The position numbers and the translations under genes are program-made. From Chloroflexota bacterium (GTDB taxonomy: Bacteria > Chloroflexota > Limnocylindria > Limnocylindrales > CSP1-4), in contig JACDFU010000008.1 in the NCBI GenBank assembly GCA_013815585.1, positions 1 through 33,131 of the forward strand: a stretch of DNA of 33,131 nt. The letters are read 5' to 3'. Positions within the stretch are counted from its first letter, which is position 1, and every line of letters starts with the position of its first letter. The notes below the pieces were generated by a model. It did not search any database. It was not told the DNA's origin and saw only the letters and a list, made by a program, of their open reading frames with translations. This document shows, one piece after another, positions 24,827 to 33,131 of the stretch.

Positions 24827-26086
24827 TCAGTCCCGGGCGAACACCGCCGAGGCCAGCTGGCGCAGGCTGGGCCGAACACCGTAGAGCAACAGGGTGGCGC
24901 GGAAGATTCGCGCTGACGCGACGGTAGCCAGCACCACGAACGCCACCAGCACGGCGAGGGAAAGGCCGATCAGCGGCCAGGGCGGTTCAGGCGCGACGAC
25001 CAGGAGCAGCAACGCCGACGCCGGGGCGGTCAGGGGAAGGAGCAGCAGGCCCGTGACCACCGGCGATCCGCTGTTGGTGAGGAACAGGGCGCTCAGGATG
25101 AGCGGAATGACGGCGAAGAATCCAAAGAAACCCGAGTACTGCTGGGCCTCGCGGGTACCCGGTGCCAGTGCGCCGATCGCGCTGAAGATGGCGCCGTAGG
25201 CGGCATAGCCGAGCACGAAGTAGACCAGCGCCAGGAGCAGTGCCTCCGGGCTCAGGTTGATCGGTCCCAGGTTCCCGCGCGATCCGAGCGCCGGCAGCGT
25301 GATGGCCGCCGTGGCGAGCCAGATAGCCACCTGCGTCAGCCCGGCACCGCCCAGGCCGATGATCTTGCCGGCCATCAGCGGCAGCGCCGGGATGGAACTG
25401 AGCAGGATCTCGACGACGCGGTTCTCCTTCTCCTCCGTGACCGACTGAAGGAGGTAGCCGCTGGTGATGAAGATGCTGATGACGAAGAAGGTGCTGAAGG
25501 CGTAGGGGACGATGAATCGGGCAGCAAGACCGTCGCTCGCCGGCGGGGCGCCATCCAGGCTTCGTTCGCGGACGGCGACGGGCTCCAGCAGCCGCTCGAC
25601 ACGGTCCGGCGGGAGCTGGATCTGCGCGGCCAGGCTTCGGCGAAGATAGTCGGCCAGCCCGTTCTCCTGTACCTGTCGGCGCTGGAGATCGCCCAGGTCC
25701 ACGCGGCCGCCGGAGGACACGGCAATACGTTCGACGACGCCGCTCGCCAGGTAGTCGTCCGCCAGGATATAGAGCTCGCGGCCGTTGCCCCGATCCAGTT
25801 CCGCCAGACCCGCCGCCCGATCCACCAGTCGGACCCGGAAGCCGTCCCTCGTCTCCTCCGCGAGGCCAAGCGACGACTCGTTTGCGAGCGTGATTGTCAC
25901 GTCCCCGCCTGCTCCGGCGAGTCCGTCGAGGGCGCCGCCGGCGAAGAAGCTGGCGATCCCCCCGATGATCCCGATGGAGAGAGGCAGCAGCAGGGTCCCG
26001 ACGATGAACCCCCGACGGCGCACCGTGCGCAGGTAATCGCGCTTCGCCACGAGCGCGATGAGCCGCAGGAACGATCGATCGATCAT
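24827..26086 (-). CDS. ABC-2 type (NatB-like) transporter permease
   Basis: MIDRSFLRLIALVAKRDYLRTVRRRGFIVGTLLLPLSIG; multiple TM helices; EEKENRVVEILLSSIPALPLMAGKIIGLGGAGLTQ motif. Confidence 0.93.
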   Translation of the reverse strand: MIDRSFLRLIALVAKRDYLRTVRRRGFIVGTLLLPLSIGIIGGIASFFAGGALDGLAGAGGDVTITLANESSLGLAEETRDGFRVRLVDRAAGLAELDRGNGRELYILADDYLASGVVERIAVSSGGRVDLGDLQRRQVQENGLADYLRRSLAAQIQLPPDRVERLLEPVAVRERSLDGAPPASDGLAARFIVPYAFSTFFVISIFITSGYLLQSVTEEKENRVVEILLSSIPALPLMAGKIIGLGGAGLTQVAIWLATAAITLPALGSRGNLGPINLSPEALLLALVYFVLGYAAYGAIFSAIGALAPGTREAQQYSGFFGFFAVIPLILSALFLTNSGSPVVTGLLLLPLTAPASALLLLVVAPEPPWPLIGLSLAVLVAFVVLATVASARIFRATLLLYGVRPSLRQLASAVFARD

Positions 26087-26105
26087 GCCGCTTCTTGGCA
26101 CCCGG

Positions 26106-27065
26106 TCATGGGACGCGCTCGGCGCGCCGATCACCCCGCACCGCCAGGATGAAGATCTCGTTGAGCGACGGAGAGGCGACCTCGAAGCGCTCGACGCGCG
26201 TATCGAGCGCGGCCAACTCCCTGAACAGGTCCTGTGGCGTTCGCCCGGGGCTCAGGATGTAGCGGACGGTACCGTCCACGCGCTGCGCCTCGGCCACGCT
26301 CCTGAGCGGGCCGGGGTCGGTCGGGACGGCCTCACCGCGCACGACAACGGCGCCGTCGCTGAACGCGGCGCGTACTTGCGGGATCGTCCCGTAAAGAAGG
26401 CGGCGACCGTGGTCGATGAGCAGGACACGATCGCAGAGGGCCTGCGCCTCTTCCATGTTGTGGGTGCTCATGATCACGGCCGCTCCGCGACTGCGCTGGC
26501 CAAGGACCACCCTTCGCAGCAGGTCCGCGTTGACCGGGTCGAGCCCCTGGAAGGGCTCATCGACGATCAGCAGGTCAGGCTCGTGCAGGATCGTGGCTAC
26601 GACCTGTGCCTTCTGGTGCATGCCCCGGCTGAGCTCGCTGGCGCGCTTGCGCATCGAATCGCCAAGCCCGACCTCTTCGAGCAACCTGGTCGCCCGCCGC
26701 CGTGCCTCGCGCGACGGAAGGCCCTTGAGCGAGCCGAAATAGGTCAGCGTGTCGAGGACCGAGACGTCCCGGTAGAGGCCGCGCTCCTCGGGGAGGTAGC
26801 CGATCCGGCGCTGATGCCGTGCACCTGGGGCGCCGCCGAAGACCGTGATCTCGCCCCGGTCGGGGCGGATGAGGTCAAGAATCATGCGCATCGTCGTGGT
26901 CTTGCCCGCGCCGTTGGGTCCTAGGAAGCCCAGCAGCTCCCCGGGCCGCACCTCGAAGGACAGGTCGCGCACCACGTCGACGCGTCCGAAGCGCTTCCAG
27001 GCCCGGTGGACGACGACGGTGGGCACGACCTGCGCGGGATTCGCGTCCGGCGTGATTGAGGTCAC
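26106..27065 (-). CDS. ABC transporter ATP-binding protein (NatA-like)
   Basis: GFLGPNGAGKTTTMRMILDL (Walker A), ELSRGMHQKAQVVATILHEPDLLIVDEPFQGLDPVNADLL. Confidence 0.95.
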   Translation of the reverse strand: MTSITPDANPAQVVPTVVVHRAWKRFGRVDVVRDLSFEVRPGELLGFLGPNGAGKTTTMRMILDLIRPDRGEITVFGGAPGARHQRRIGYLPEERGLYRDVSVLDTLTYFGSLKGLPSREARRRATRLLEEVGLGDSMRKRASELSRGMHQKAQVVATILHEPDLLIVDEPFQGLDPVNADLLRRVVLGQRSRGAAVIMSTHNMEEAQALCDRVLLIDHGRRLLYGTIPQVRAAFSDGAVVVRGEAVPTDPGPLRSVAEAQRVDGTVRYILSPGRTPQDLFRELAALDTRVERFEVASPSLNEIFILAVRGDRRAERVP

Positions 27066-27093
27066 TGGCGCGGGATTGTCTCACCGCCACGGC

Positions 27094-27099
27094 TAGACT
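27094..27099 (+). promoter_or_regulatory. putative leaderless -10 element TAGACT
   Basis: TAGACT-cgattt-GTG (6 nt). Confidence 0.5.
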
Positions 27100-27105
27100 C
27101 GATTT

Positions 27106-28035
27106 GTGCGCATCGTCTCCCTCCTCCCCTCAGCCACCGAGATCGTCTTTGCCCTGGGCCTTGGGGACGAGCTGGTTGGTCGGACGCACGAGTGCGACTT
27201 CCCGGCGGGGGCGGCGCCGGTGCCGGTCATGACGGCAAGCGTCGGTGGGCAACCGACAGATACGAGCCGCGAAATCCACGATCGTGTCAGCGCATCCGTC
27301 CACGGTGGTAGCTCGATCTATCGACTCGACGAAGAGGCGCTCGCGGCCGCCCGGCCCGACCTGATCCTCACCCAGGAGCTGTGCGAGGTGTGCGCGGTGG
27401 GATACCGGGAGGTGACCGAGGCAGCCCGTGCGATCGTTGGCGAGGTCAGCGTGATCAGCCTGGAACCGACTTCGATCGAAGGCATTTTCAACACGATCTC
27501 GACCGTTGGCGCGATGGCTGACGCGGAGGATGAGGCAGTCGGACTCCTCGAGATCCTGCGCGAGCGTCTGGGTGACCTGGAGAACCGCGTCCTGCAGCGT
27601 CGCCTGGCCGGGATCCCGCCGCGCCGGGTCGCGGCCCTGGAGTGGCTCGACCCCCCGTTTGCTGCCGGCCACTGGGTGCCCGAGCAGGTCCGCCGTGCGG
27701 GCGGCTGGGAGCTCCTCGGACAGGAGGGCGAACGGTCCGTCGAGACGACCTGGGACCAGGTGCGCGAGGTGGACCCGGAGCAGCTGCTCTTGATGCCGTG
27801 CGGCCTGGACGCAAACGCCACGGCCGCCGAGTGGGAGCGGCTGTCCAAGCCGGGGTGGTTCCCCGAGCTGCGTGCGGTCCGCCGGCGGGAAGTGTTCGCC
27901 CTGGACGGCTCGGCCTATTTCAGCCGTCCCGGGCCGCGGGTCGTCGACGGCATCGCGATGCTGGCGGAGCTCTTCGACCCGCACGGATTCATCGACGAGG
28001 CGCCGCCCGACGGCTGGGTGCCGATCGACCCGTGA
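27106..28035 (+). CDS. BtuF-like cobalamin-binding/periplasmic-binding-fold protein lacking a signal peptide
   Basis: MRIVSLLPSATEIVFALGLGDELVGRTHECDFP, ARPDLILTQELCEVCAV, EWLDPPFAAGHWVPEQVRRAGG. Confidence 0.9.
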   Translation: MRIVSLLPSATEIVFALGLGDELVGRTHECDFPAGAAPVPVMTASVGGQPTDTSREIHDRVSASVHGGSSIYRLDEEALAAARPDLILTQELCEVCAVGYREVTEAARAIVGEVSVISLEPTSIEGIFNTISTVGAMADAEDEAVGLLEILRERLGDLENRVLQRRLAGIPPRRVAALEWLDPPFAAGHWVPEQVRRAGGWELLGQEGERSVETTWDQVREVDPEQLLLMPCGLDANATAAEWERLSKPGWFPELRAVRRREVFALDGSAYFSRPGPRVVDGIAMLAELFDPHGFIDEAPPDGWVPIDP

Positions 28036-28088
28036 CCGCAGCTCCAGGCATCGCCGTCGACGTCCAGTCCTAGCCGCAAGCCTGCTGC

Positions 28089-28865
28089 GTGCCCTTCCGC
28101 GCTTCCTTCGACTGCCTGTGGTGTGGTCGTCCGCACACGGCCCGTGGCGACGGCGACCTCGAGGGCTGGGCGCAGCTCTGCCCGGACTGCGTGGGCCGGG
28201 CGCAGGAGAACGAGTTCCTGCGTTACCGGGTGCGGGCCGCTTTGGCCGAACGAACCCGCGCCCTCGCCCCTTCGGGGGCCAACGTGCCCGTCGCTGCTGC
28301 GACCACCGTAGACGCGCCGTCGGCCAGCGACATCGACGATTGGTACCGGCGCCAGGGCCGCCACAGCCAGGGCCCGATCCAGGACCAGGTCTGGCACGCC
28401 GAGCTCGACACGGCGACAGCCTGGCTCGACCGGCTTCCGTGGCGCGGCGAACTGGTGGAGCTGGCGGCCGGCGTCGGGTGGTGGTCGCCGCTGCTGGCGC
28501 AGAAGGGTGAGCTTTCGCTCTACGACCAGTCTGAGTCGGCGCTCGACCGCGCCCGAGAGCGCCTGGTCGCCCATGGCCTCAAGGCCCATCTTCACGTGCG
28601 GGACCCGTGGGCGGAGCCGGACCGACAGGTCGACGGGCTCTTCACGGCTCGCTGGCTCAGCCGCCTCGGGCCGGCCGAGCTGCCGCGGTTCCTGGGCCTG
28701 GCAAAGTGGTGGCTGAAGCCTGGCGGGCTCTACGCGTTCATCGATGAGGCGGCTGGGGGGATCGACTCGGACGCGCTGGGACAGGCGCTTCTCGAGGCAC
28801 GGTTTCAGGCCGTGGAGACGAGCTCGACCGGCCGGTTTCTGATCATGGGTCGTGGCTCGGGCTGA
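28089..28865 (+). CDS. zinc-ribbon-containing class I SAM-dependent methyltransferase
   Basis: FDCLWCGRPH...LCPDCVG, then VELAAGVGWWSPLLAQKGELSLYDQSESALDRARERL...LGLAKWWLKPGGLYAFIDE. Confidence 0.8.
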   Translation: MPFRASFDCLWCGRPHTARGDGDLEGWAQLCPDCVGRAQENEFLRYRVRAALAERTRALAPSGANVPVAAATTVDAPSASDIDDWYRRQGRHSQGPIQDQVWHAELDTATAWLDRLPWRGELVELAAGVGWWSPLLAQKGELSLYDQSESALDRARERLVAHGLKAHLHVRDPWAEPDRQVDGLFTARWLSRLGPAELPRFLGLAKWWLKPGGLYAFIDEAAGGIDSDALGQALLEARFQAVETSSTGRFLIMGRGSG

Positions 28866-28900
28866 CCGATCGGATCTGTAGCGCTGATTACTGCCCCGAT

Positions 28901-28919
28901 GGCCCCGCGGGCCTTGTTT
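28901..28919 (+). terminator. short GC hairpin plus T-rich tail
   Basis: GGCCC-CGC-GGGCC followed by ttgttt, 36 bp after the methyltransferase stop. Confidence 0.45.
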
Positions 28920-29089
28920 GTGTCATTCAGCAACCCCGGTAGTGGTATGCGGGATCGAGCCGCGCCGGCTGTGTCACTCAGCATCCCCGTTGGTATCCGA
29001 CACGCTCGTTGCCCTCGCGAGCGTGAGGCACTGGCCCAGACTCCGGAACTTGTGACATAACACCACCATGGTTCGTACCTGACACAAAC
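28916..29089. mobile_element. MITE-like or decayed IS-end element with imperfect terminal inverted repeats
   Basis: GTTTGTGTCA (28916-28925) and TGACACAAAC (29080-29089) are a perfect 10-bp IR; similarity extends to 24 of 33 positions from 28917. An internal direct copy of the end lies at 28971. Confidence 0.55.
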
Positions 29090-29203
29090 GCTCTTGCCGC
29101 GACCAGAGGGACCATTGTTGGTGGCGCCGGGCCCGTCCCCTTACCGCTCGGGAGATCGAGGTCTCGTGAGCGGCCAGAACGCCGTGGCTATACTCGCCGC
29201 CTC

Positions 29204-30067
29204 ATGTCGCTCCAGGACCGCACGATCGCCACGATCGGCTCGGGGGTCATGGCCGAGGCGATGATCGCTGGCCTTCTCCGGGGAGAGCAGCTCGGCGCCG
29301 ATCGGATCCTGGCCAGCCATCCGCGTCCAGATCGTCGGGAGGAACTCCAGCGGGAGTACTCGATCCGCACGGTGGAGTCGAACGTCGCGGCGGTGGAGCA
29401 GGCGGACGTGGTGGTCCTTGCCGTCAAGCCGCAGATGGTGGTTCGGGTGGGCCGGGAGATCGCACCGGCGCTGCGTGACGGTCAGCTGATCCTGAGCGTG
29501 GTCGCTGGAGCCACGACCACTGCGCTGGGCAACGTGCTGCAGCGCCATCAGATCGTGCGGGCGATGCCCAACACTCCAGCCCGGCTGGGCCGAGGCGTGA
29601 CCGTCTGGTACGCCACCCCCGACGTCACCGACGAGCAGCGCGATCAGGCAGGCGCCCTCCTCCAGACCCTGGGCGTTGAGCTGGAGGTCGACGACGAGAA
29701 GCTGGTCGCGATGGCCACGGCCGTCAGTGGTACCGGGCCGACGTATGTCTTCCTCGTCATGGAGGCACTCATCGACGCGGCGGTGCACCTCGGCTTTCCG
29801 CGGCACATGGCCCACGACCTGGTCCTGGAGACGCTGGAGGGCAGCACCCTGTTCGCGAAGGCGAGTGGCGAGCATCCTGCGCAGCTGCGCAACCTGGTCA
29901 CGTCCCCGGGCGGGACCAGCGCTGCGGCGCTGCATGAGCTCGAATCCGGTCGGCTTCGGACGGTGCTCTCAGAGGCCGTCTGGGCAGCGTTCCGCCGAAC
30001 CGAGGAGCTTGGCCGCCAGCTCGAGGACGCAACTGACGCCCCTGGGAGTAGGCCGGACCGTCGCTGA
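29204..30067 (+). CDS. proC: pyrroline-5-carboxylate reductase
   Basis: IATIGSGVMAEAMIAGLL, VVLAVKPQMV, RAMPNTPARLGRGVTVW, SGTGPTYVFLVMEALIDAAVHLG, LVTSPGGTSAAALHELE. Confidence 0.95.
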   Translation: MSLQDRTIATIGSGVMAEAMIAGLLRGEQLGADRILASHPRPDRREELQREYSIRTVESNVAAVEQADVVVLAVKPQMVVRVGREIAPALRDGQLILSVVAGATTTALGNVLQRHQIVRAMPNTPARLGRGVTVWYATPDVTDEQRDQAGALLQTLGVELEVDDEKLVAMATAVSGTGPTYVFLVMEALIDAAVHLGFPRHMAHDLVLETLEGSTLFAKASGEHPAQLRNLVTSPGGTSAAALHELESGRLRTVLSEAVWAAFRRTEELGRQLEDATDAPGSRPDRR

Positions 30068-30101
30068 CGCGTCGGTCCCCAATTGGCGGCCCCCTGGGCG
30101 A

Positions 30102-30473
30102 TCAGGGCAACCGGAAGCCCACGATGCGGAGCTGAATCTCTGAGTCCGGCTCGGCGCTGAAGCCGATTTCGACCTCCACGTCGGTGCCGGCCGGGAGGTA
30201 GTCGATGTCCACCTCACTGACCTCCTCGCTGCCGTCGACGTCGGCGCTGGCTTCGAGCACGATGGCCTCGGCCGCCTCGTCGCCCTGATTGGTCACGGTG
30301 ACCGGGGCATACCAGCCGAGGTCGCTGGTATGCGCCTTCTCCAGGTGGATCTCTGCGACCGGGCTGGGAGGCGTCTCCTCGGAGAGGCCATCGAGGAAGA
30401 GAAACGCAACGAGCCCGCCGATAGCCACCACGCTGAGACCCAGCACGAGCCACTCCAGCCAGTTCCGTTTCAT
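30102..30473 (-). CDS. TIGR02588-like membrane-anchored protein
   Basis: MKRNWLEWLVLGLSVVAIGGLVAFLFLDGLSEETPPSPVAEI...APVTVTNQGDEAAEAIVLEA...IDYLPAGTDVEVEIGF; ATGA overlap with the upstream gene. Confidence 0.75.
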   Translation of the reverse strand: MKRNWLEWLVLGLSVVAIGGLVAFLFLDGLSEETPPSPVAEIHLEKAHTSDLGWYAPVTVTNQGDEAAEAIVLEASADVDGSEEVSEVDIDYLPAGTDVEVEIGFSAEPDSEIQLRIVGFRLP

Positions 30474-31405
30474 GCGCCCGCTCCGGCTGTCCCGGGAGCT
30501 GGCGAGGTGCGCTTGCCACGTCCCCGCTTCTTCCGGCCGGTGCCTCTGCCGTCCTCGGCGCCCGCGGCACCCCCGCCACCCTCGTCGCTTTCGTCCCTTT
30601 CGTCGTTCCCGCTGACGATCAGCAGTCGCCCGGCCGCGGCCCCGAAGGAGGCCACGACGCCGAGCATGATCATCGGACCGATGATCGCTCGCAAACTCAC
30701 GCCGTCGGTCCGCCCGAAGGCCCATAACAGGAGCAGGGAGACGAGCAGGCTCACCGCGTAGGTGGCCAGGGTCTCGGTCAACGGCCCGCTGATCGGCCCG
30801 TCAGCCGGTGGGCGGGCTCGACCGCCGCGGAACTCCGCGTAGAAGACGATCGAGAGATTGATCAGGAAGCTGGCGGCCATGGCGAGCAGGAGCAGCCACC
30901 AGTCCGCCTCCACGCCGAGCAGCAGCGGCTCCTCGGTTGGTGCCACGTTGAGGGCGAAGAGCAATGCCCCGCCGGCCGCCACCAGCAGCCGGCCGAAGGA
31001 GCCCACCGGTGCACCTGATGGCGAGCCCCGATCGTCGTCCGAACCCTGTGAGCCATCGCCGGCGAATTGCGTAGACGCTACGGAGATGCCGATCGAGATG
31101 GCGATGGCCTCGAGCGCGACGGTGCCGGCCACCTGGCGGGGATCGGTGGAGACGTTGATCCGGCCAAGGACGAACAGGGCGACAAGCGCCACCACGATCG
31201 CCAGACCGATGGCCTCAATGGAATCGATCAGCAGCTCGGTTGTGTTCCGTTCCCGCCTGAACCCGCTCAATGAGTTGTACCCGACGACCACCGCCGACGT
31301 GATGCCCAGAAGGACGAGAATCTTCCAGCCGCTGAGCAGGAAACCCGCATTCCAGGTCTCCTGGGTGAAGAGCAGCGGAAGGCCGATGAGAAGCCCACCG
31401 AGCAC
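30470..31405 (-). CDS. TIGR02587-like integral membrane protein (start may lie further upstream)
   Basis: LGGLLIGLPLLFTQETWNAGFLLSGWKILVLLGITSAVVVGYNSLSGFRRE; 6-8 TM segments. The in-frame region upstream of 31405 (DTAHDDVRQTGREYLRAV) looks coding. Confidence 0.78.
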   Translation of the reverse strand: MLGGLLIGLPLLFTQETWNAGFLLSGWKILVLLGITSAVVVGYNSLSGFRRERNTTELLIDSIEAIGLAIVVALVALFVLGRINVSTDPRQVAGTVALEAIAISIGISVASTQFAGDGSQGSDDDRGSPSGAPVGSFGRLLVAAGGALLFALNVAPTEEPLLLGVEADWWLLLLAMAASFLINLSIVFYAEFRGGRARPPADGPISGPLTETLATYAVSLLVSLLLLWAFGRTDGVSLRAIIGPMIMLGVVASFGAAAGRLLIVSGNDERDESDEGGGGAAGAEDGRGTGRKKRGRGKRTSPAPGTAGAGA

Positions 31406-31575
31406 CGCCCGGAGGTACTCGCGGCCGGTCTGCCGGACGTCGTCGTGGGCGGTGTCGGGCAGCGGTTTCCCTCCAGGCCAGCAGGCAGGCCACTCGGCGG
31501 AGTTAGGATAGCCGCCGAATCAGCCCCCTGAGTGAGAGACGCGCCAGCTTGAGCAGACACCGCACGGAGCGAACA

Positions 31576-33131
31576 GTGGGCGGCCAGGGGCCGGCCGCAC
31601 CGTCGGCCGCCCAGGAAACCGCCGCCCAGAGCCCTGCCGCAGCTCCGGCCGTTCCGGACACCGCCGCCCAGAGCCCTGCCGCAGCTCCGGCCGTTCCGGA
31701 CACCGCCGCCCAGAGCCCTGCCGCACCGCCGGCCCTCCGCAGAGCCGTCGTGCGAGGCTTGGCTGAGCCGCTGTCCGAGCCAGCGACCGCGGCCCAGACG
31801 CAGGAGCGCGAGGAAACGCGGCGCATGCCGAGGCACCGATCGTGGGCCGAGCCGTTCCGCATCAAGGTCGTTGAGCCGATCCGGCTGCTCTCGCGGCCCG
31901 AGCGCGAGACGGCCGCTGCGGAGGCGGGCTACAACACGTTCCTCCTGCGCAGCGAGGACGTCTTCATCGACCTGCTGACGGACAGCGGCACCAGCGCGAT
32001 GTCCGACTACCAGTGGGCCGGGATGATGCTCGGGGACGAGGCCTACGCGGGCAGCCGCAACTTCTACCACCTGCTGGAGGCAGTTCAGTCGGCCTACGGC
32101 TACGCATACATGGTGCCTACCCACCAGGGCCGGGGCGCGGAGCACATCCTCTCCAAGCTGCTGATCGAACCGGGCGACCACGTGCCCGGGAACATGTACT
32201 TCACGACCACGCGGCTTCACCAGGAGCTGGCCGGCGCGACCTTCCACGACGTGATCATCGACGAGGCTCACGACCCGGACTCCGAGCATCTCTTCAAGGG
32301 CAACGTCGACGTGCACAAGCTCTCAGCGCTGGTGGACGAGGTCGGTGCGGATCGCGTGCCCTACATGTCGGTCGCTGCCACGGTCAACATGGCCGGCGGG
32401 CAGCCGATCTCGATGGAGAACATGCGAGCGATCAGGGCCTACTGCGCGGCCAAGGAGATCCCCGTCATGCTCGACGCCACGCGGGCGGTCGAGAACGCCT
32501 ACTTCATCAAGCTCCGCGAGCCCGGCTACGCCGACCGCTCCGTGGCCGAGATCCTGCGCGAGTTCTGCTCACTATCCGACGGCTGCACGATGAGCGGAAA
32601 GAAGGATGCTCTGGTCAACATCGGCGGCTGGCTTGCCCTCAATGACCGCGACCTCTTCGATCGTGCCAGCAACCTTGTCGTGGTGTACGAGGGTCTGCAT
32701 ACATACGGCGGGATGAGCGGGCGGGACATGGAGGCGATGGCGCGGGGGATCGAGGAGTCGGTCCAGGAGGACCACATCCGAGCCCGCATCGGCCAGGTCG
32801 AGTACCTGGGCCGGCACCTGATCGACGAAGGCGTGCCGATTGTGCGGCCGATCGGCGGCCACGCCATCTTCATCGACGCACGCCGTTTCTACCCGCAGAT
32901 CAGCCAGGACGACTTCCCGGCCCAGACCTTGGCCGCCGAGCTGTATGTCGACTCCGGCGTCAGGGCCATGGAGCGCGGGATCGTGTCCGCGGGTCGGAAC
33001 CAGCAGACCGGCGACCACAACCGGCCGAAGCTCGAGCTCCTCCGGCTGACGCTGCCGCGGCGCGTCTACACGCAGGCGCACATGGACGTCACCTGGGAAT
33101 CGGTCGCTGAGCTGTACGAGAAGCGTGACGA
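31576..33131 (+). CDS. tryptophanase/tyrosine phenol-lyase family PLP enzyme with repetitive N-terminal extension (3' truncated by window)
   Basis: PFRIKVVEPIRLLSRPERETAAAEAGYNTFLLRSEDVFIDLLTDSGTSAMSDYQWAGMMLGDEAYAGSRNFYHLLEAVQ, PTHQGRGAEHIL, LDATRAVENAYFI, SGKKDALVNIGGW. Start ambiguous: TTG 31549, GTG 31576 or ATG 31825. Confidence 0.88.
   Translation, partial: MGGQGPAAPSAAQETAAQSPAAAPAVPDTAAQSPAAAPAVPDTAAQSPAAPPALRRAVVRGLAEPLSEPATAAQTQEREETRRMPRHRSWAEPFRIKVVEPIRLLSRPERETAAAEAGYNTFLLRSEDVFIDLLTDSGTSAMSDYQWAGMMLGDEAYAGSRNFYHLLEAVQSAYGYAYMVPTHQGRGAEHILSKLLIEPGDHVPGNMYFTTTRLHQELAGATFHDVIIDEAHDPDSEHLFKGNVDVHKLSALVDEVGADRVPYMSVAATVNMAGGQPISMENMRAIRAYCAAKEIPVMLDATRAVENAYFIKLREPGYADRSVAEILREFCSLSDGCTMSGKKDALVNIGGWLALNDRDLFDRASNLVVVYEGLHTYGGMSGRDMEAMARGIEESVQEDHIRARIGQVEYLGRHLIDEGVPIVRPIGGHAIFIDARRFYPQISQDDFPAQTLAAELYVDSGVRAMERGIVSAGRNQQTGDHNRPKLELLRLTLPRRVYTQAHMDVTWESVAELYEKRD
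31621..31725 (+). repeat. 42-bp in-frame tandem repeat, about 2.5 copies (AAQSPAAAPAVPDT)
   Basis: gccgcccagagccctgccgcagctccggccgttccggacacc at 31621 and 31663; partial copy from 31705. Confidence 0.95.

Overview
High-GC bacterial chromosomal window, probably Chloroflexota or a related actinobacteria-like lineage (inferred from codon/GC style and protein flavour only). About 25 genes are supported. They include a glycogen/maltodextrin cluster (two GH57 genes, glgP, and divergent glgA), an alpha/beta hydrolase, a PPC+NodB polysaccharide deacetylase, a beta-CASP nuclease, a YczE-like membrane protein, fabI, a SIS-domain protein, a CHRD protein, a GNAT acetyltransferase, tRNA-Gly(TCC), and a zinc-ribbon/cyclase/AAA/TPR giant. 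Further genes are a hemerythrin, rpiB, a LOG-family protein, a lipoprotein, a YHS protein, a 7Fe ferredoxin, a NatAB-like ABC exporter, a BtuF-like protein, a methyltransferase, proC, a TIGR02587/02588-like pair, and a 3'-truncated tryptophanase-family gene. The strongest unexplained signal is intergenic (13182-13440): five perfect copies of ATGCG-N5-CGCAT whose centres are 51, 61, 61 and 71 bp apart (about 5, 6, 6 and 7 helical turns), upstream of the SIS-domain gene. Other notable signals are a ~174-bp MITE/IS-end-like element (28916-29089), a four-unit 11-bp direct-repeat box ahead of a small hydrophobic ORF (24093-24136), a doubly lesioned S51-like pseudogene, and a recurrent leaderless-promoter signature with exactly 6 nt between the -10 hexamer and the start codon. 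No searches were run; family calls rest on recognised motifs.
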